Source of the DNA: Streptomyces sp. TBY4
Lineage (GTDB): Bacteria; Actinomycetota; Actinomycetes; Streptomycetales; Streptomycetaceae
Direction: 5' to 3'
Assembly (NCBI RefSeq): GCF_024213195.1
Contig: NZ_JANAVF010000015.1
Coordinates: 124,001-188,000, forward strand
Length of the DNA stretch: 64,000 nucleotides
The notes below the pieces were generated by a model. That model was not told the origin of the DNA and did no database searches. It saw nothing but the letters and a program-made list of their open reading frames with translations. The position numbers and the translations under genes were made by a program. This document shows positions 1-8,995 of this stretch, one piece after another; the stretch's first letter is position 1, and every line of letters starts with the position of its first letter.

Positions 1-152
1 GGCAGCCCATCGAGGCCATGGGCCGGGCGGCCGTGGAGCTGCTCACCGCGCAGATCCAGGGAGCCGCCGTACAGCCCGGGGAGCTGCTCTTCGAGCCCGA
101 GCTCGTCGTGCGGGGCTCCACCGCGCAGGTCCCGCGCCCCCGCCCGGCGTAA
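1..152 (+). CDS. LacI-family transcriptional regulator, C-terminal fragment
   Basis: The reading frame is open from the window edge (first full codon at 3) to a TAA at 150-152, giving the last 49 residues. The sequence QPIEAMGRAAVELL followed by a Leu-Phe-Glu-Pro-Glu-Leu-Val-Val-Arg-Gly-Ser segment is the usual end of LacI/GalR regulators (effector-binding domain, then the LxxRxST tail). The DNA-binding domain lies outside the window. It precedes a sugar ABC transporter operon in the same orientation, so it is the likely repressor of that operon (inference). Confidence 0.85.
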   Translation, partial: QPIEAMGRAAVELLTAQIQGAAVQPGELLFEPELVVRGSTAQVPRPRPA

Positions 153-198
153 AGACCACCCGGCTCCGCGGAGCCGGGCCTTCGACCGCAGAGCGGCC

Positions 199-242
199 AC
201 AGGGCCCCGAAACGTCCCGCTGACGTTTCGGGGCCCTGTTTT
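199..242 (+). terminator. Rho-independent terminator after the LacI gene
   Basis: A perfect 18-bp stem (199-216 with 222-239) has a 5-nt loop and is followed by TTTT. A second smaller perfect hairpin (159-178) lies just before it. Together they separate the regulator from the transporter operon. Confidence 0.9.
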
Positions 243-284
243 GCGTTCCCTGTCCGAGCTGTCCGGCGTCAGGCTGCCAATCTC

Positions 285-310
285 TTGCGAAATCTGCGCG
301 AGATATTGCG
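285..310 (+). promoter_or_regulatory. candidate operator: TTGCG direct repeats ahead of the sugar operon
   Basis: TTGCG occurs at 285-289 and 306-310, exactly 21 bp apart (two helical turns), with ATCT-N5-AGAT between them. As I recall, Streptomyces MalR-type operators also use repeated TTGC motifs. The position about 90 bp upstream of the binding-protein start fits an operator, but no footprint or clear -10/-35 pair supports it. Confidence 0.35.
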
Positions 311-396
311 TTCATCTGTCGGTGGTGGTTGAGTGTGCCGCGCTCGCCTCCTTACAGGCCCCACGCCTCCTGCTCGATGCTCGAAGGGGACCACCG

Positions 397-1797
397 ATGA
401 GAACCAACATCCGCCGCACCACCGCGACCGCCCTCGTCTCGGCGCTCGCCGTCACCGCCCTCGCGGCCTGCGGCACGAGCAGCAGCGGGGACGACACCAA
501 GAACCAGCCGTCCGGCGGTTCCACGGACGCCTCCGCGCCGCTCGACCCGAAGACCAAGGTCACCATCTCCATCGACTGCATGCCGCCGGCCGCGAAGGCC
601 GCCGAGCTCAAGCAGTGGAAGGAGGACGTGGCGGAGTTCAACAAGACCTACCCGAACGTCACGATCGACGGCCGTTCCACCCCCGGCCAGTGCCTGGAGC
701 CCCCGCGGTTCACGGCGATGCTCAAGGCCAAGTCACAGCCGGACATCTTCTACGCCTACTTCACCGACCTCAAGCAGGTGCTGGACAACGACGGCGCCGA
801 GGACATCTCCTCCTACGTCACGGCCCAGTCGGTCCCGGGCTTCGGCGACATCGACAAGAACGTCGTCAACACCCTCAAGCAGGACGGCAAGCTCTACGGG
901 CTGCCCACCAGCAACTACACGATGGGCCTGCTGGTCAACCGCAAGCTCTTCCAGCAGGCGGGCCTCAACCCCGACCAGCCCCCGCGCACCTGGGACGAGG
1001 TCCGCGCCGCCGCCAAGAAGATCGCGGCGCTCGGCAACGGCACGGCCGGCTTCGGCGAGTACAGCGTCGAGAACACCGGCGGCTGGCACTTCACTGCCGC
1101 CATGTACGGCATGGGCGGCGACGTCGTCGGCTCCGACGGCAAGGCGGCCTTCAACAACCCCACCGGCAAGCAGATCGTGGACAACCTCCACGCAATGCGC
1201 TGGGCGGACGACAGCATGGGCAAGACCCAGCTGCTCAAGTGGGGTGACCTGCAGAAGCAGATGGCCTCGGACAAGCTCGGCATGTTCCTCGCCGCGCCCG
1301 ACGACATCACCTACATGGTCCAGCAGCTCGGAGCCAAGTACGAGAACTTCGGCATGGGCCCCATCCCCGGCGGCGCCGCGACGCTGGCCGGCGGCAACGG
1401 CTACATGATCAAGAAGGGCAGCTCGCCGGACAAGATCAAGGCCGCCGTCGCCTGGCTGAACTTCAAGACGCTCGCGGTCGGCCAGGGGCAGTTCAAGTAC
1501 GACCGCTCCAAGGCCGACGGCCTGCCGGTCGGGCTTCCGCAGCCCGCCTTCTTCACCGGCGCCAGCAAGGCCAAGGACGACGAGCTGAAGGCCGCCAGCG
1601 CCACCATGCCGGTCGTCAACTTCAAGCCCTTCCTGGACAACCCGGTGGCCGGCAAGGCCGAGCCGGCGAAGGCCCAGGAGGTCTACAAGGTCCTCGACAA
1701 GGTGATGTCGGGGGTCCTGACCAACAAGGACGCCGACGCGGCGCAGCTCCTCGCGGAGGCCGAGAAGGCCGTCAACCAGGTGCTGGCCAACCAGTAG
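397..1797 (+). CDS. ABC sugar transporter substrate-binding lipoprotein
   Basis: This 466-residue extracellular solute-binding protein (family 1, MalE-like) would capture a sugar or oligosaccharide outside the cell. The N-terminus is a lipoprotein signal: a twin Arg at residues 6-7, a hydrophobic core and lipobox LAAC with the lipidated Cys at residue 25, followed by a Ser/Asp/Gly-rich linker. The ATG at 397 was chosen because AAGGGGA lies just upstream and the signal peptide starts there; the longer in-frame reading from 241 has no sense as a leader. It is the first gene of the uptake operon with two permeases and a GH13 enzyme. No ATPase gene is present, as is common in Streptomyces where MsiK serves many such transporters. 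Substrate is inferred as an alpha-glucoside from the downstream hydrolase. Confidence 0.9.
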   Translation: MRTNIRRTTATALVSALAVTALAACGTSSSGDDTKNQPSGGSTDASAPLDPKTKVTISIDCMPPAAKAAELKQWKEDVAEFNKTYPNVTIDGRSTPGQCLEPPRFTAMLKAKSQPDIFYAYFTDLKQVLDNDGAEDISSYVTAQSVPGFGDIDKNVVNTLKQDGKLYGLPTSNYTMGLLVNRKLFQQAGLNPDQPPRTWDEVRAAAKKIAALGNGTAGFGEYSVENTGGWHFTAAMYGMGGDVVGSDGKAAFNNPTGKQIVDNLHAMRWADDSMGKTQLLKWGDLQKQMASDKLGMFLAAPDDITYMVQQLGAKYENFGMGPIPGGAATLAGGNGYMIKKGSSPDKIKAAVAWLNFKTLAVGQGQFKYDRSKADGLPVGLPQPAFFTGASKAKDDELKAASATMPVVNFKPFLDNPVAGKAEPAKAQEVYKVLDKVMSGVLTNKDADAAQLLAEAEKAVNQVLANQ

Positions 1798-1802
1798 CGG
1801 TC

Positions 1803-1968
1803 CTAGGGCGTGTCTTTCGGATCGGGCCGGGCCCGCGTCGTCCGGTGCCGCGCCTCGCGGCGTTGTCGTCACTCGCCGACGCTCCGCGTCGACTCCCTCC
1901 TCCGCCTTGCGATGCACGGCACCGGACGACGCGGGCTGATCCGGCCCGATCCGAAAGACACGCCCTAG
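1803..1968. repeat. MITE-like 166-bp inverted-repeat element inside the sugar operon
   Basis: The outer 28 bp (1803-1830) are the perfect reverse complement of 1941-1968. After a 4-nt bulge (1937-1940) a further 20 bp (1831-1850) pair with 1917-1936, leaving a 66-nt centre. Both ends read CTAG followed by GGGCGTGTC, which looks like a 4-bp target plus terminal inverted repeat of an IS5-type element. It fills most of the binding protein-permease gap. In RNA it would form a very stable hairpin and could lower expression of downstream permease genes relative to the binding protein. Confidence 0.8.
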
Positions 1969-2064
1969 CCGGGGGAGGTCCGGGCGGCCTCCCCGGCCCG
2001 GACCCGCCCGCAGGCCCCGTACCCAGCAAATCGATGGCGACGACCCACCAAGGAGCGAGCGGCG

Positions 2065-2973
2065 ATGTCGGCTCCCACCCTGCCCGGTACCTCGCGCGAG
2101 GAATTCGCCCGGGCGTTCAAGCGGAACCTCTCGGCCCACGGCTTTCTGATCGGCGCCGTCCTCTGCTTCTCCTTCTTCTCCTGGTACCCGATGGTCCGGG
2201 AGTTCCTGCTGGCCTTCCAGAAGACCGAGGGCGGCACCGTCCACTGGGTCGGCTGGGACAATTTCCGCTACGTCTTCAACGACCCGGCGTTCTGGCAGGC
2301 CTGGCGCAACACCCTGCTCTTCAGCGGACTCGCGCTGGTACTCGGCTTCGCCGTCCCGTTCGTGGTCTCGATCGTGCTCAACGAATTCCGGCACGCACAG
2401 GGCTACCTGCGCCTGCTGGTCTACCTCCCGGTGATGATGCCGCCGGTGGCCTCGATCCTGCTCTTCAAGTACTTCTACGACCCCGGTTACGGGGTCTTCA
2501 ACAGGATTCTGGAATTCCTGCACCTGCCGGCGCAAGACTGGCTGCAATCCACCGATACCGCGATGCTCTCCGTCGTCATCGCTTCCACCTGGATGAACAT
2601 GGGCGGCGCGACCCTGATCTACCTGGCCGCCCTCCAGGGCATCCCCGGAGAGCTCTACGAAGCGGCGGAGCTCGACGGAGCCGGGGTGCTGCGCAAGATC
2701 TGGCACGTCACGATCCCGCAGACCAAGCTCATCCTCTCGCTGATGCTGCTCATGCAGGTCATCGCGACGATGCAGGTGTTCGTCGAACCGTTCATGCTCA
2801 CCGGCGGCGCCGGCCCCGAAGGCTCGACCACCACCGTTGTCGTCCTCATCTACCAGTACGCCTTCAGTTTCAACCAGTACGGCGGCGCCGCGGCCCTGGG
2901 CCTGTGCCTGCTCGTCCTGCTCGCAGGCTTCTCCGCCGTGTACGTCCGGCTGAGCCGCGACAACGAGAACTGA
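2065..2973 (+). CDS. sugar ABC transporter permease (MalF type)
   Basis: A 302-residue integral membrane permease with about six hydrophobic segments. The EAA loop reads EAAELDGAG (about residue 210), the site that contacts the cytoplasmic ATPase. RBS AAGGAG at 2050-2055 supports the ATG at 2065. It is 13 nt upstream of the partner permease, so the two are cotranscribed and probably form the heterodimeric channel for the upstream binding protein. Confidence 0.93.
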   Translation: MSAPTLPGTSREEFARAFKRNLSAHGFLIGAVLCFSFFSWYPMVREFLLAFQKTEGGTVHWVGWDNFRYVFNDPAFWQAWRNTLLFSGLALVLGFAVPFVVSIVLNEFRHAQGYLRLLVYLPVMMPPVASILLFKYFYDPGYGVFNRILEFLHLPAQDWLQSTDTAMLSVVIASTWMNMGGATLIYLAALQGIPGELYEAAELDGAGVLRKIWHVTIPQTKLILSLMLLMQVIATMQVFVEPFMLTGGAGPEGSTTTVVVLIYQYAFSFNQYGGAAALGLCLLVLLAGFSAVYVRLSRDNEN

Positions 2974-2986
2974 CGGGAGCACCCAC

Positions 2987-3862
2987 ATGTCGGAGCGCAC
3001 GCTCATATCGCCGGCCCAACTCGGCCGCACCCGGGGCAAGATCGCCTACTGGACCGTCCTGGCCGTGGTCGTGACCGGCTTCACGGTCGTCTTCCTCGGG
3101 CCCCTCTACTGGATGGTCGCCAACGGCCTCAAGAGCACCGCGGAGTTCACCCAGGTCCCGCCGACCGTGGTTCCGGACTCCCTGCACGCCGCGAACTACT
3201 CGGCGGCCTGGAAGGTCATGGACCTCGCCAAGCTGCTGTTCAACACCCTCTACTACGCCTTCGGCGCCCTGGCCTTCCAGCTCGTCCTCGACGTGGCCGC
3301 CGCCTATTCGCTGTCCAAGCTCCGGCCCGTCTTCGGCAAGGCCGTCCTCGGCATGATGCTGGCCACGCTGATGATCCCGGCCACCGTCCTCGTCGTACCG
3401 CAGTACCTCACGGTGCTGGACATGCCGCTGATCGAGCGGAACCTGCTCAACACGCCCTGGGTGATCTGGCTGCCCTCGGTGACGAACGCCTTCAACATCT
3501 TCCTTCTGAAACGATTCTTCGACTCCATCCCCGGCGAGATCCTCGATGCCGCCTCCATCGACGGAGCCTCCGCCCTGCGCACCCTGCGCTCCGTGGTCCT
3601 GCCGATGTCCCGGCCCGTGCTCGGCGTCGTGTCGATCTTCGCCATCGTCGGGGTCTGGAAAGACTTCCTCTGGCCCATGCTCACCCTCCCCGACCCGGCC
3701 CTGCAGACGCTCAACGTCGGCATCTACTCACTCGCCCGGGGAGTCCCCGAGAACCACCTCGTCGCCGCGCTCGCGATGGCCTCGGCGCCCACGCTCATCA
3801 TCTTCCTGATCTTCCAGCGCAACATCATGAGCGGCCTGACGGCAGGCTCCCTCAAGGGGTGA
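2987..3862 (+). CDS. sugar ABC transporter permease (MalG type)
   Basis: A 291-residue permease with an N-terminal membrane segment and a binding-protein-dependent transport domain. The EAA loop here reads DAASIDGAS, the usual MalG-type variant. Its C-terminus ends SGLTAGSLKG, typical of carbohydrate permeases of this class. It begins 13 nt after the MalF-type gene (RBS GGGAG before ATG 2987) and is followed after about 50 nt by the GH13 gene. Confidence 0.93.
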   Translation: MSERTLISPAQLGRTRGKIAYWTVLAVVVTGFTVVFLGPLYWMVANGLKSTAEFTQVPPTVVPDSLHAANYSAAWKVMDLAKLLFNTLYYAFGALAFQLVLDVAAAYSLSKLRPVFGKAVLGMMLATLMIPATVLVVPQYLTVLDMPLIERNLLNTPWVIWLPSVTNAFNIFLLKRFFDSIPGEILDAASIDGASALRTLRSVVLPMSRPVLGVVSIFAIVGVWKDFLWPMLTLPDPALQTLNVGIYSLARGVPENHLVAALAMASAPTLIIFLIFQRNIMSGLTAGSLKG

Positions 3863-3915
3863 GCACCACCCCGCACCGCCGCCGTGCCCGGTCGCCCCCC
3901 TGAAAGGACCCCTCC

Positions 3916-5523
3916 GTGGCTGACTTTCCCCTGCCCGAAAACGCCGCCGACTGGTGGCGCTCGGCCGCCATCTACCAGGTGTACGTACGGAGCTTCGCCG
4001 ACGGCGACGGGGACGGCACCGGTGACCTCGCGGGCGTCCGGGCCCGCCTCCCCTACCTCTCCGAACTGGGCGTCGACGCCCTGTGGTTCACCCCCTGGTA
4101 CCTCTCCCCGCTCGCCGACGGCGGCTACGACGTCGCCGACTACCGCACCATCGACCCCGCCTTCGGCACCCTCGCCGAAGCCGAGAAGCTCATCGCCGAG
4201 GCCCGTGAGCTGGGCATCCGCACCATCGTCGACATCGTCCCGAACCACGTGTCCGACCAGCACGCCTGGTTCAAGGCGGCCCTCGCCGCCGGCCCCGGCA
4301 GCCCCGAAAGGGAGCTCTTCCACTTCCGCCCGGGCCGCGGGGAGCACGGAGAGCTGCCGCCGGGGGACTGGCCCTCGCAGTTCAACGGAGCGGCCACCTG
4401 GACACGCGTACCGGACGGGGAGTGGTACCTGCACCTCTTCACCCCCGAGCAGCCCGACCTCAACTGGGACCACCCCGCCGTCCGCCGGGAGCACGAGGAG
4501 GTCCTGCGGTTCTGGTTCGAGCGCGGGGTGTCCGGCGTACGGATCGACTCCGCGGCCCTGCTCGCCAAGGACCCGGCCCTGCCCGACCTCGCCGGCCGCT
4601 CTCCCGAGCCCTGGCCCGGCCAGGTCCACCCGTACATCGACCGCGACGACCTGCACGGCATCTACCGCTCGTGGCGGGCCATCGCCGACGAGTACGACGC
4701 CATCTTCGTCGGCGAGGTCTGGCTGCCGGACTCCGAGCGGTTCGCCCGCTACCTGCGCCCCGACGAGCTGCACACCGCCTTCAACTTCTCCTTCCTCAGC
4801 TGCCCCTGGGACCCGGGCCGGCTGCGCACCTCCATCGAGGAGACCCTCGCCGAGCACGCCCCCGTCGGAGCCCCGGCCACCTGGGTGCTCTGCAACCACG
4901 ACGTGACCCGTACGGTCACCCGCTACGGGCGCGCCGACACCGGCTTCGACTTCGCCACCAAGGCCTTCGGCACCCCCGCCGACCTGGCCCTCGGCACCCG
5001 GCGGGCCCGCGCCGCCGCACTGCTCAGCCTCGCCCTGCCCGGCGCCGTCTACGTCTACCAGGGCGAGGAGCTGGGACTCCCCGAGGCCGACATCCCGCTC
5101 GGCCGGATCCAGGACCCCATGCACTTCCGCTCCGGCGGCACCGACCCCGGCCGGGACGGGTGCAGGGTGCCGCTGCCGTGGACCGCCGAGCCGTGGAACG
5201 AGCCCTGGCTGCCGCAGCCCGCGGACTGGCCCGCCTACGCCGCGGACCGCCAGGCCGGGGACCCGGACTCGATGCTCACCCTCTACCGCACGGCCCTCGG
5301 GCTGCGCCGGGCCGCGGCCGGCTTCGGCGGCGGATCGCTGGAGTGGCTGCCCGCGCCGCCCGGGGTGCTCGCCTTCGGCCGCCCCGACGGGCTGGTCTGC
5401 GTGGCCAACCTGTCACCGGAGCCGGTGCCGCTGCCGGCCCACACGAGCCTCCTGCTCAGCAGCTCCCCGTTGGACGCGGACGGGCTGCTGGAGCAGGACA
5501 CGGCGGTCTGGCTGCGGACCTGA
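3916..5523 (+). CDS. GH13 alpha-glucosidase / oligo-glucosidase
   Basis: A 535-residue cytoplasmic glycoside hydrolase family 13 enzyme, expected to split imported alpha-glucosides to glucose. The conserved regions are visible: DIVPNH (106-111), GVRIDS with catalytic Asp211, EVW with acid/base Glu267, and NHD with Asp329. The remainder forms the (beta/alpha)8 barrel and a short C-terminal beta domain. The GTG at 3916 follows AAAGGA at 3903-3908. There is no signal peptide, matching hydrolysis after uptake. It is the last gene of the operon. Exact linkage specificity (alpha-1,4, alpha-1,6 or trehalose-type) cannot be read from sequence alone. Confidence 0.9.
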   Translation: MADFPLPENAADWWRSAAIYQVYVRSFADGDGDGTGDLAGVRARLPYLSELGVDALWFTPWYLSPLADGGYDVADYRTIDPAFGTLAEAEKLIAEARELGIRTIVDIVPNHVSDQHAWFKAALAAGPGSPERELFHFRPGRGEHGELPPGDWPSQFNGAATWTRVPDGEWYLHLFTPEQPDLNWDHPAVRREHEEVLRFWFERGVSGVRIDSAALLAKDPALPDLAGRSPEPWPGQVHPYIDRDDLHGIYRSWRAIADEYDAIFVGEVWLPDSERFARYLRPDELHTAFNFSFLSCPWDPGRLRTSIEETLAEHAPVGAPATWVLCNHDVTRTVTRYGRADTGFDFATKAFGTPADLALGTRRARAAALLSLALPGAVYVYQGEELGLPEADIPLGRIQDPMHFRSGGTDPGRDGCRVPLPWTAEPWNEPWLPQPADWPAYAADRQAGDPDSMLTLYRTALGLRRAAAGFGGGSLEWLPAPPGVLAFGRPDGLVCVANLSPEPVPLPAHTSLLLSSSPLDADGLLEQDTAVWLRT

Positions 5524-5712
5524 CGCCGCAGCCGGACCGCCGGAACCATCCCGGGGGCGACCACGCCCTCCCTCCCCCCCCGCCCGTCACGGCAACGGCT
5601 GTGGCGGGCGGGGCCCGTGGTACTGCCGGGGCCACGGCTGCCGGGAAGGGCGGCCGTCCCCGCCCCGGCCGCCGGTCCCCGCCCTCGGCTGACGCTGGCT
5701 ACGATCGACCGG

Positions 5713-6822
5713 GTGAACAGCATCCCCGTCATCGTCCTCACCGGATTCCTCGGATCCGGCAAGACGACCGTCCTCAACCACCTCCTCGGCAACCGGGGCG
5801 GCACCCGGATCGGGGTCGTCGTCAACGACTTCGGCTCCATCGAGGTCGACGCCATGTCGGTGGCCGGCCAGGTCGGCGACTCGATGGTCTCCCTCGGCGG
5901 CGGCTGCCTGTGCTGTGCGGTGGACGGCAGCGAGCTGGACGCGTACCTGGAGAAGCTCGCCGACCCCGTCCACCGCATCGACGTGATCGTCATCGAGGCG
6001 AGCGGGCTGGCGGAGCCGCAGGAGATGGTCCGGATGCTCGTCGCCAACGAGAATCCGGCCGTCCGCTACGGCGGCATGGTGCACGTCGTCGACGCGGCGG
6101 AGTTCGACGCGACCCGGGACAAGCACCCGGAGACCGACCGGCACCTGGCCGTCGCCGACCTGGTGGTGCTCAACAAGACCGACCGGGTCGGGGCGGGGGA
6201 GCGGGCCCGGATCGAGACCGTGCTCGCCGGGCTCTGCGCGCCGGGCATCCCCGTCGTGGGCGCGGACCACGGGCGGATCGACCCGGAGCTGCTCTTCGAC
6301 CGCCGCCCGTGGACCGAGACGCGCGGGCAGCTGTCCTTCGAGGACCTCCTGGCCCAGGCGCACGACCACGATCACGAGACGGATCACGCGCGGCACGTCC
6401 ACGCGGCCTACGAGAGCACCGAGTTCGTCTCCGAGCAGGCCCTCGACCCGCGCCGGTTCATGGCGTTCCTCGACCGCCGCCCCGCCGGGCTCTACCGGAT
6501 CAAGGGCTCCGTCCACTTCGGCGTCCCCGGCCACGAGGAGCGCTACGAGGTCCACGCGGTCGGCCGTTTCCTCCGCTTCGCCCCGCACGCCTGGGGCCGG
6601 GGCGAGCCGCGCCTGACGCAGCTCGTCCTGATCGGCTCGGGCACCGACGGCCCCGCCCTGCTCCGCGAGCTGGAGGGCTGCCGCGCACCGGAGCCGTGGC
6701 GAGCCGGACCGGAATCCATGTGGGGCGTCCTGCGCTACGTGGACCGCCCGGAGGGACCGGCACCGGGACCCGATCCGGACCAGGATCCGGATGCGGGTCA
6801 TCCCGATCCCGAAGACTTCTAG
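5713..6822 (+). CDS. CobW/COG0523-family GTPase (metal chaperone)
   Basis: A 369-residue G3E GTPase. It has Walker A GFLGSGKTT close to the N-terminus, the CxCC metal motif GGGCLCCAV, the switch segment EASGLAEP and the base-recognition NKTD. A His/Asp-rich stretch (AHDHDHETDHARHVH, about residues 215-230) is a metal-binding linker, and a CobW C-terminal domain follows. The family delivers Zn, Co or other metals to client proteins. GTG 5713 was chosen because the P-loop begins 10 residues later and a -10-like TACGAT (5700-5705) ends 7 nt before it, suggesting a leaderless transcript. The gene converges on the Mrr-TerD gene with an 18-nt gap. The metal is not predictable here; no Zur box was identified. 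Confidence 0.88.
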   Translation: MNSIPVIVLTGFLGSGKTTVLNHLLGNRGGTRIGVVVNDFGSIEVDAMSVAGQVGDSMVSLGGGCLCCAVDGSELDAYLEKLADPVHRIDVIVIEASGLAEPQEMVRMLVANENPAVRYGGMVHVVDAAEFDATRDKHPETDRHLAVADLVVLNKTDRVGAGERARIETVLAGLCAPGIPVVGADHGRIDPELLFDRRPWTETRGQLSFEDLLAQAHDHDHETDHARHVHAAYESTEFVSEQALDPRRFMAFLDRRPAGLYRIKGSVHFGVPGHEERYEVHAVGRFLRFAPHAWGRGEPRLTQLVLIGSGTDGPALLRELEGCRAPEPWRAGPESMWGVLRYVDRPEGPAPGPDPDQDPDAGHPDPEDF

Positions 6823-6840
6823 GGTCCGCCCCGCATGGAC

Positions 6841-8940
6841 TCAGATGACCTCGATGCCGAAGTCGCCGAGGAGGGGTTCCAAGCCGCCCGGGTAGCCCTT
6901 GCCGCCGAGGACGAAGTCCCAGTCGCCGCTCGGCCGGCGCCGGAAGGAGCCGAGGACCAGGGCGGTTTCCCCGGCACGCCCGTCGGAGACCTCCAACTGG
7001 CCCAGTTCCTCGCCTTCGGTGTCCAGTAGCCGGATCCGGGCGTCCGTGAAGCCCGCGAGGTCGGCGTCCGGATCGGCCTCCGGGTCGATTGCGGCGACGA
7101 GGACCAGCCGGTCGGCGGCTTGCGGCAGAGAGTCGAAGGCGACCAGCAGCGCGGCCTTGTCGGGCGCCGAGTGCGCGTGGGTCCGTACCGAACCGTCCGG
7201 GGTGCGGGGGTTGTTGAAGAACACGAAGTGTTCTTCGCTCAGTACCCGGCCCCCCTCACAGACCAGCGCGCACACGTCGAGTGCGACAGCGCCGGTCCAG
7301 GACATACCGAGCACGTTGTGATCGGTAGGAGGCGGCTCTTCCGCCGTCCGCACGGCAGGTGTCGGGGTCGGGGCTGCGTCGGGCGAGCCCCCGCCGAGGC
7401 GTCCGCGCAACCCGTGCCGGTGCAGCAGGTCCACCAGTTCGGCACCGGGAACCAACTCCAGGGGCTTGCCGTTGGCGAAGGTGTACGACCCGGGACCGAA
7501 GGTCGCCGTGGTGACCAGCACCCCCTTGTTCGCCCCCCGGTCCTGGACCGTGCCGTACAGATCCCGTACGGCCGTCGGCGGCACCGTGTTCCGGTAGCGC
7601 TTGACCTGCACCACGATCCGCCCGCCCCGGATCGGGGTCGGGTCCAGCGCTTCTACGTCCACACCGCCGTCGCCCGAACGCTGCGTGGTCACCGCCTCCA
7701 TGCCCATCGCCCGGAACAGCTCGGCCACTAGGTTCTCGAAGGCGATGGGATCCATCGCGAAGAGGTCCGGCTCCTCCTCGCCGCTGTCCGCGCGTCCGCC
7801 GTGGCCGATGACCGTGCCGACCTCGTCGGGGCGACGTCCGGGACGCACCGTGGTCAGTTGGTCGGGCTTCGCGGATAGTTGCCCGCGCAGGCCCTCCACG
7901 AGGCAGTCCACCGCGCTGACCTGCTCCAGGCGCAGTCCCCCGAACGTGGTGCGCGCCGCGGTCACCGTGGCGAGGACGAACTGAGCTTCTTGTCCCGTTA
8001 CGGGATCGGGGCGGTCCACGAAGCCGTTCACCAGGACCGAATCCAGCACCCCGAACTCGTCGGCCGCGTACAGCTCGCGCAGCACCAAGAGCACGCATTG
8101 CGCCAGGAGGTCCCGGTAGAGAGCCCGCCGCTCCGTCACCGGGCGGGGCTTCACTCTGTACTGACCCGTGCTCGGCAGGTACTGGACCGACCTGGCCTCC
8201 GGCACCACCGCGTACCCGGGAAGCTCCCAATCCAGCACGAGCTGACGTGCAGCCGGGTCGTAGGCGGCCGCTACCTGTCTCGGCAACACCTCGGGCCAGG
8301 CCGACGAGACGTACAGGGCGGCCGAGAAGTACTCCACTACCGCCTCGGGGTCGCCGGCACGCAGGGCGGCGGTCAGCTCGGCGAGCCCCCCGTTGTGCGC
8401 ACGGATCCCGGCGAGCTGCTCCGCCGCCCAGGCGTCGTACTGCTGGCGGTACGCGGCCAGCTGGTGCTGGCGCTCCGTCTCGGCCGCCTGGGCGGCCTGC
8501 CAGGCGGCCGTGTAGCGCGCGTGCGCGTCGCGCTCCGCTTGCGCCCGCTGGCCCGAGCCGAGGGTCCAGCCGCTGCTCTGCTGCTGGAACTGCTCGATGC
8601 GCGGCAGCGCCACCGGGTGCGCGAGGTGTCCCGGGGCGAACGGTTCCACCTGCTCCGGCCGGACCATGGCTGCCGTTCGGAAGGCCGGTGCCCCGCATCC
8701 CGTGGCCAACAGGACCTGCAAGGCCTGGACCTCGGCGTCCAGCTGCGCGGAACGCCGCCGCGCCTCGGCGTCGTGGTGCTGCCGGTCGGCTGCTTGCTGC
8801 TGTCGTTGCCCCCGGACCCCACCGCCTTCGTAGGGCCGCGGGGGGTGTTCCGCCTCGCGTTGGCGGACCAGCTGCATCTGCTGCGTCCGGCGCTGGGCTT
8901 CGGCCCAGTCCCTGATCGATCCGTCCGACCGACGACTCAT
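6841..8940 (-). CDS. Mrr-type restriction endonuclease fused to a TerD domain
   Basis: A 699-residue multidomain protein. Residues about 1-190 are Gln/Arg/Ala-rich and probably coiled coil; about 200-390 form a domain I do not recognise. Residues about 396-510 are an Mrr-like nuclease with GDGGVDV and QVKRY (the D...QxK catalytic pattern). A Pro-rich linker precedes a TerD domain (about 541-699) with LGMSWTGAVALDV and a GSFRRRP...W strand near the end. Mrr enzymes cut modified DNA; TerD domains belong to tellurite/phage stress systems. The ATG at 8940 follows GGGGAGA; the 29 additional codons upstream are dominated by a palindrome and are unlikely to be coding. No methyltransferase is adjacent. 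Confidence 0.85.
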   Translation of the reverse strand: MSRRSDGSIRDWAEAQRRTQQMQLVRQREAEHPPRPYEGGGVRGQRQQQAADRQHHDAEARRRSAQLDAEVQALQVLLATGCGAPAFRTAAMVRPEQVEPFAPGHLAHPVALPRIEQFQQQSSGWTLGSGQRAQAERDAHARYTAAWQAAQAAETERQHQLAAYRQQYDAWAAEQLAGIRAHNGGLAELTAALRAGDPEAVVEYFSAALYVSSAWPEVLPRQVAAAYDPAARQLVLDWELPGYAVVPEARSVQYLPSTGQYRVKPRPVTERRALYRDLLAQCVLLVLRELYAADEFGVLDSVLVNGFVDRPDPVTGQEAQFVLATVTAARTTFGGLRLEQVSAVDCLVEGLRGQLSAKPDQLTTVRPGRRPDEVGTVIGHGGRADSGEEEPDLFAMDPIAFENLVAELFRAMGMEAVTTQRSGDGGVDVEALDPTPIRGGRIVVQVKRYRNTVPPTAVRDLYGTVQDRGANKGVLVTTATFGPGSYTFANGKPLELVPGAELVDLLHRHGLRGRLGGGSPDAAPTPTPAVRTAEEPPPTDHNVLGMSWTGAVALDVCALVCEGGRVLSEEHFVFFNNPRTPDGSVRTHAHSAPDKAALLVAFDSLPQAADRLVLVAAIDPEADPDADLAGFTDARIRLLDTEGEELGQLEVSDGRAGETALVLGSFRRRPSGDWDFVLGGKGYPGGLEPLLGDFGIEVI

Positions 8941-8995
8941 CAGTTTTGTGTCTCCCCGCCCCACCGACAGTGCCAAGAGGGAAAACACTAGTCGC

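Noticed and set aside
733..3039. 768-codon open frame on the minus strand
   Set aside because: Composition shadow of the binding-protein and permease genes; Gly/Val/Glu/Asp/Arg-rich with no family motif, and it runs across the inverted-repeat element.
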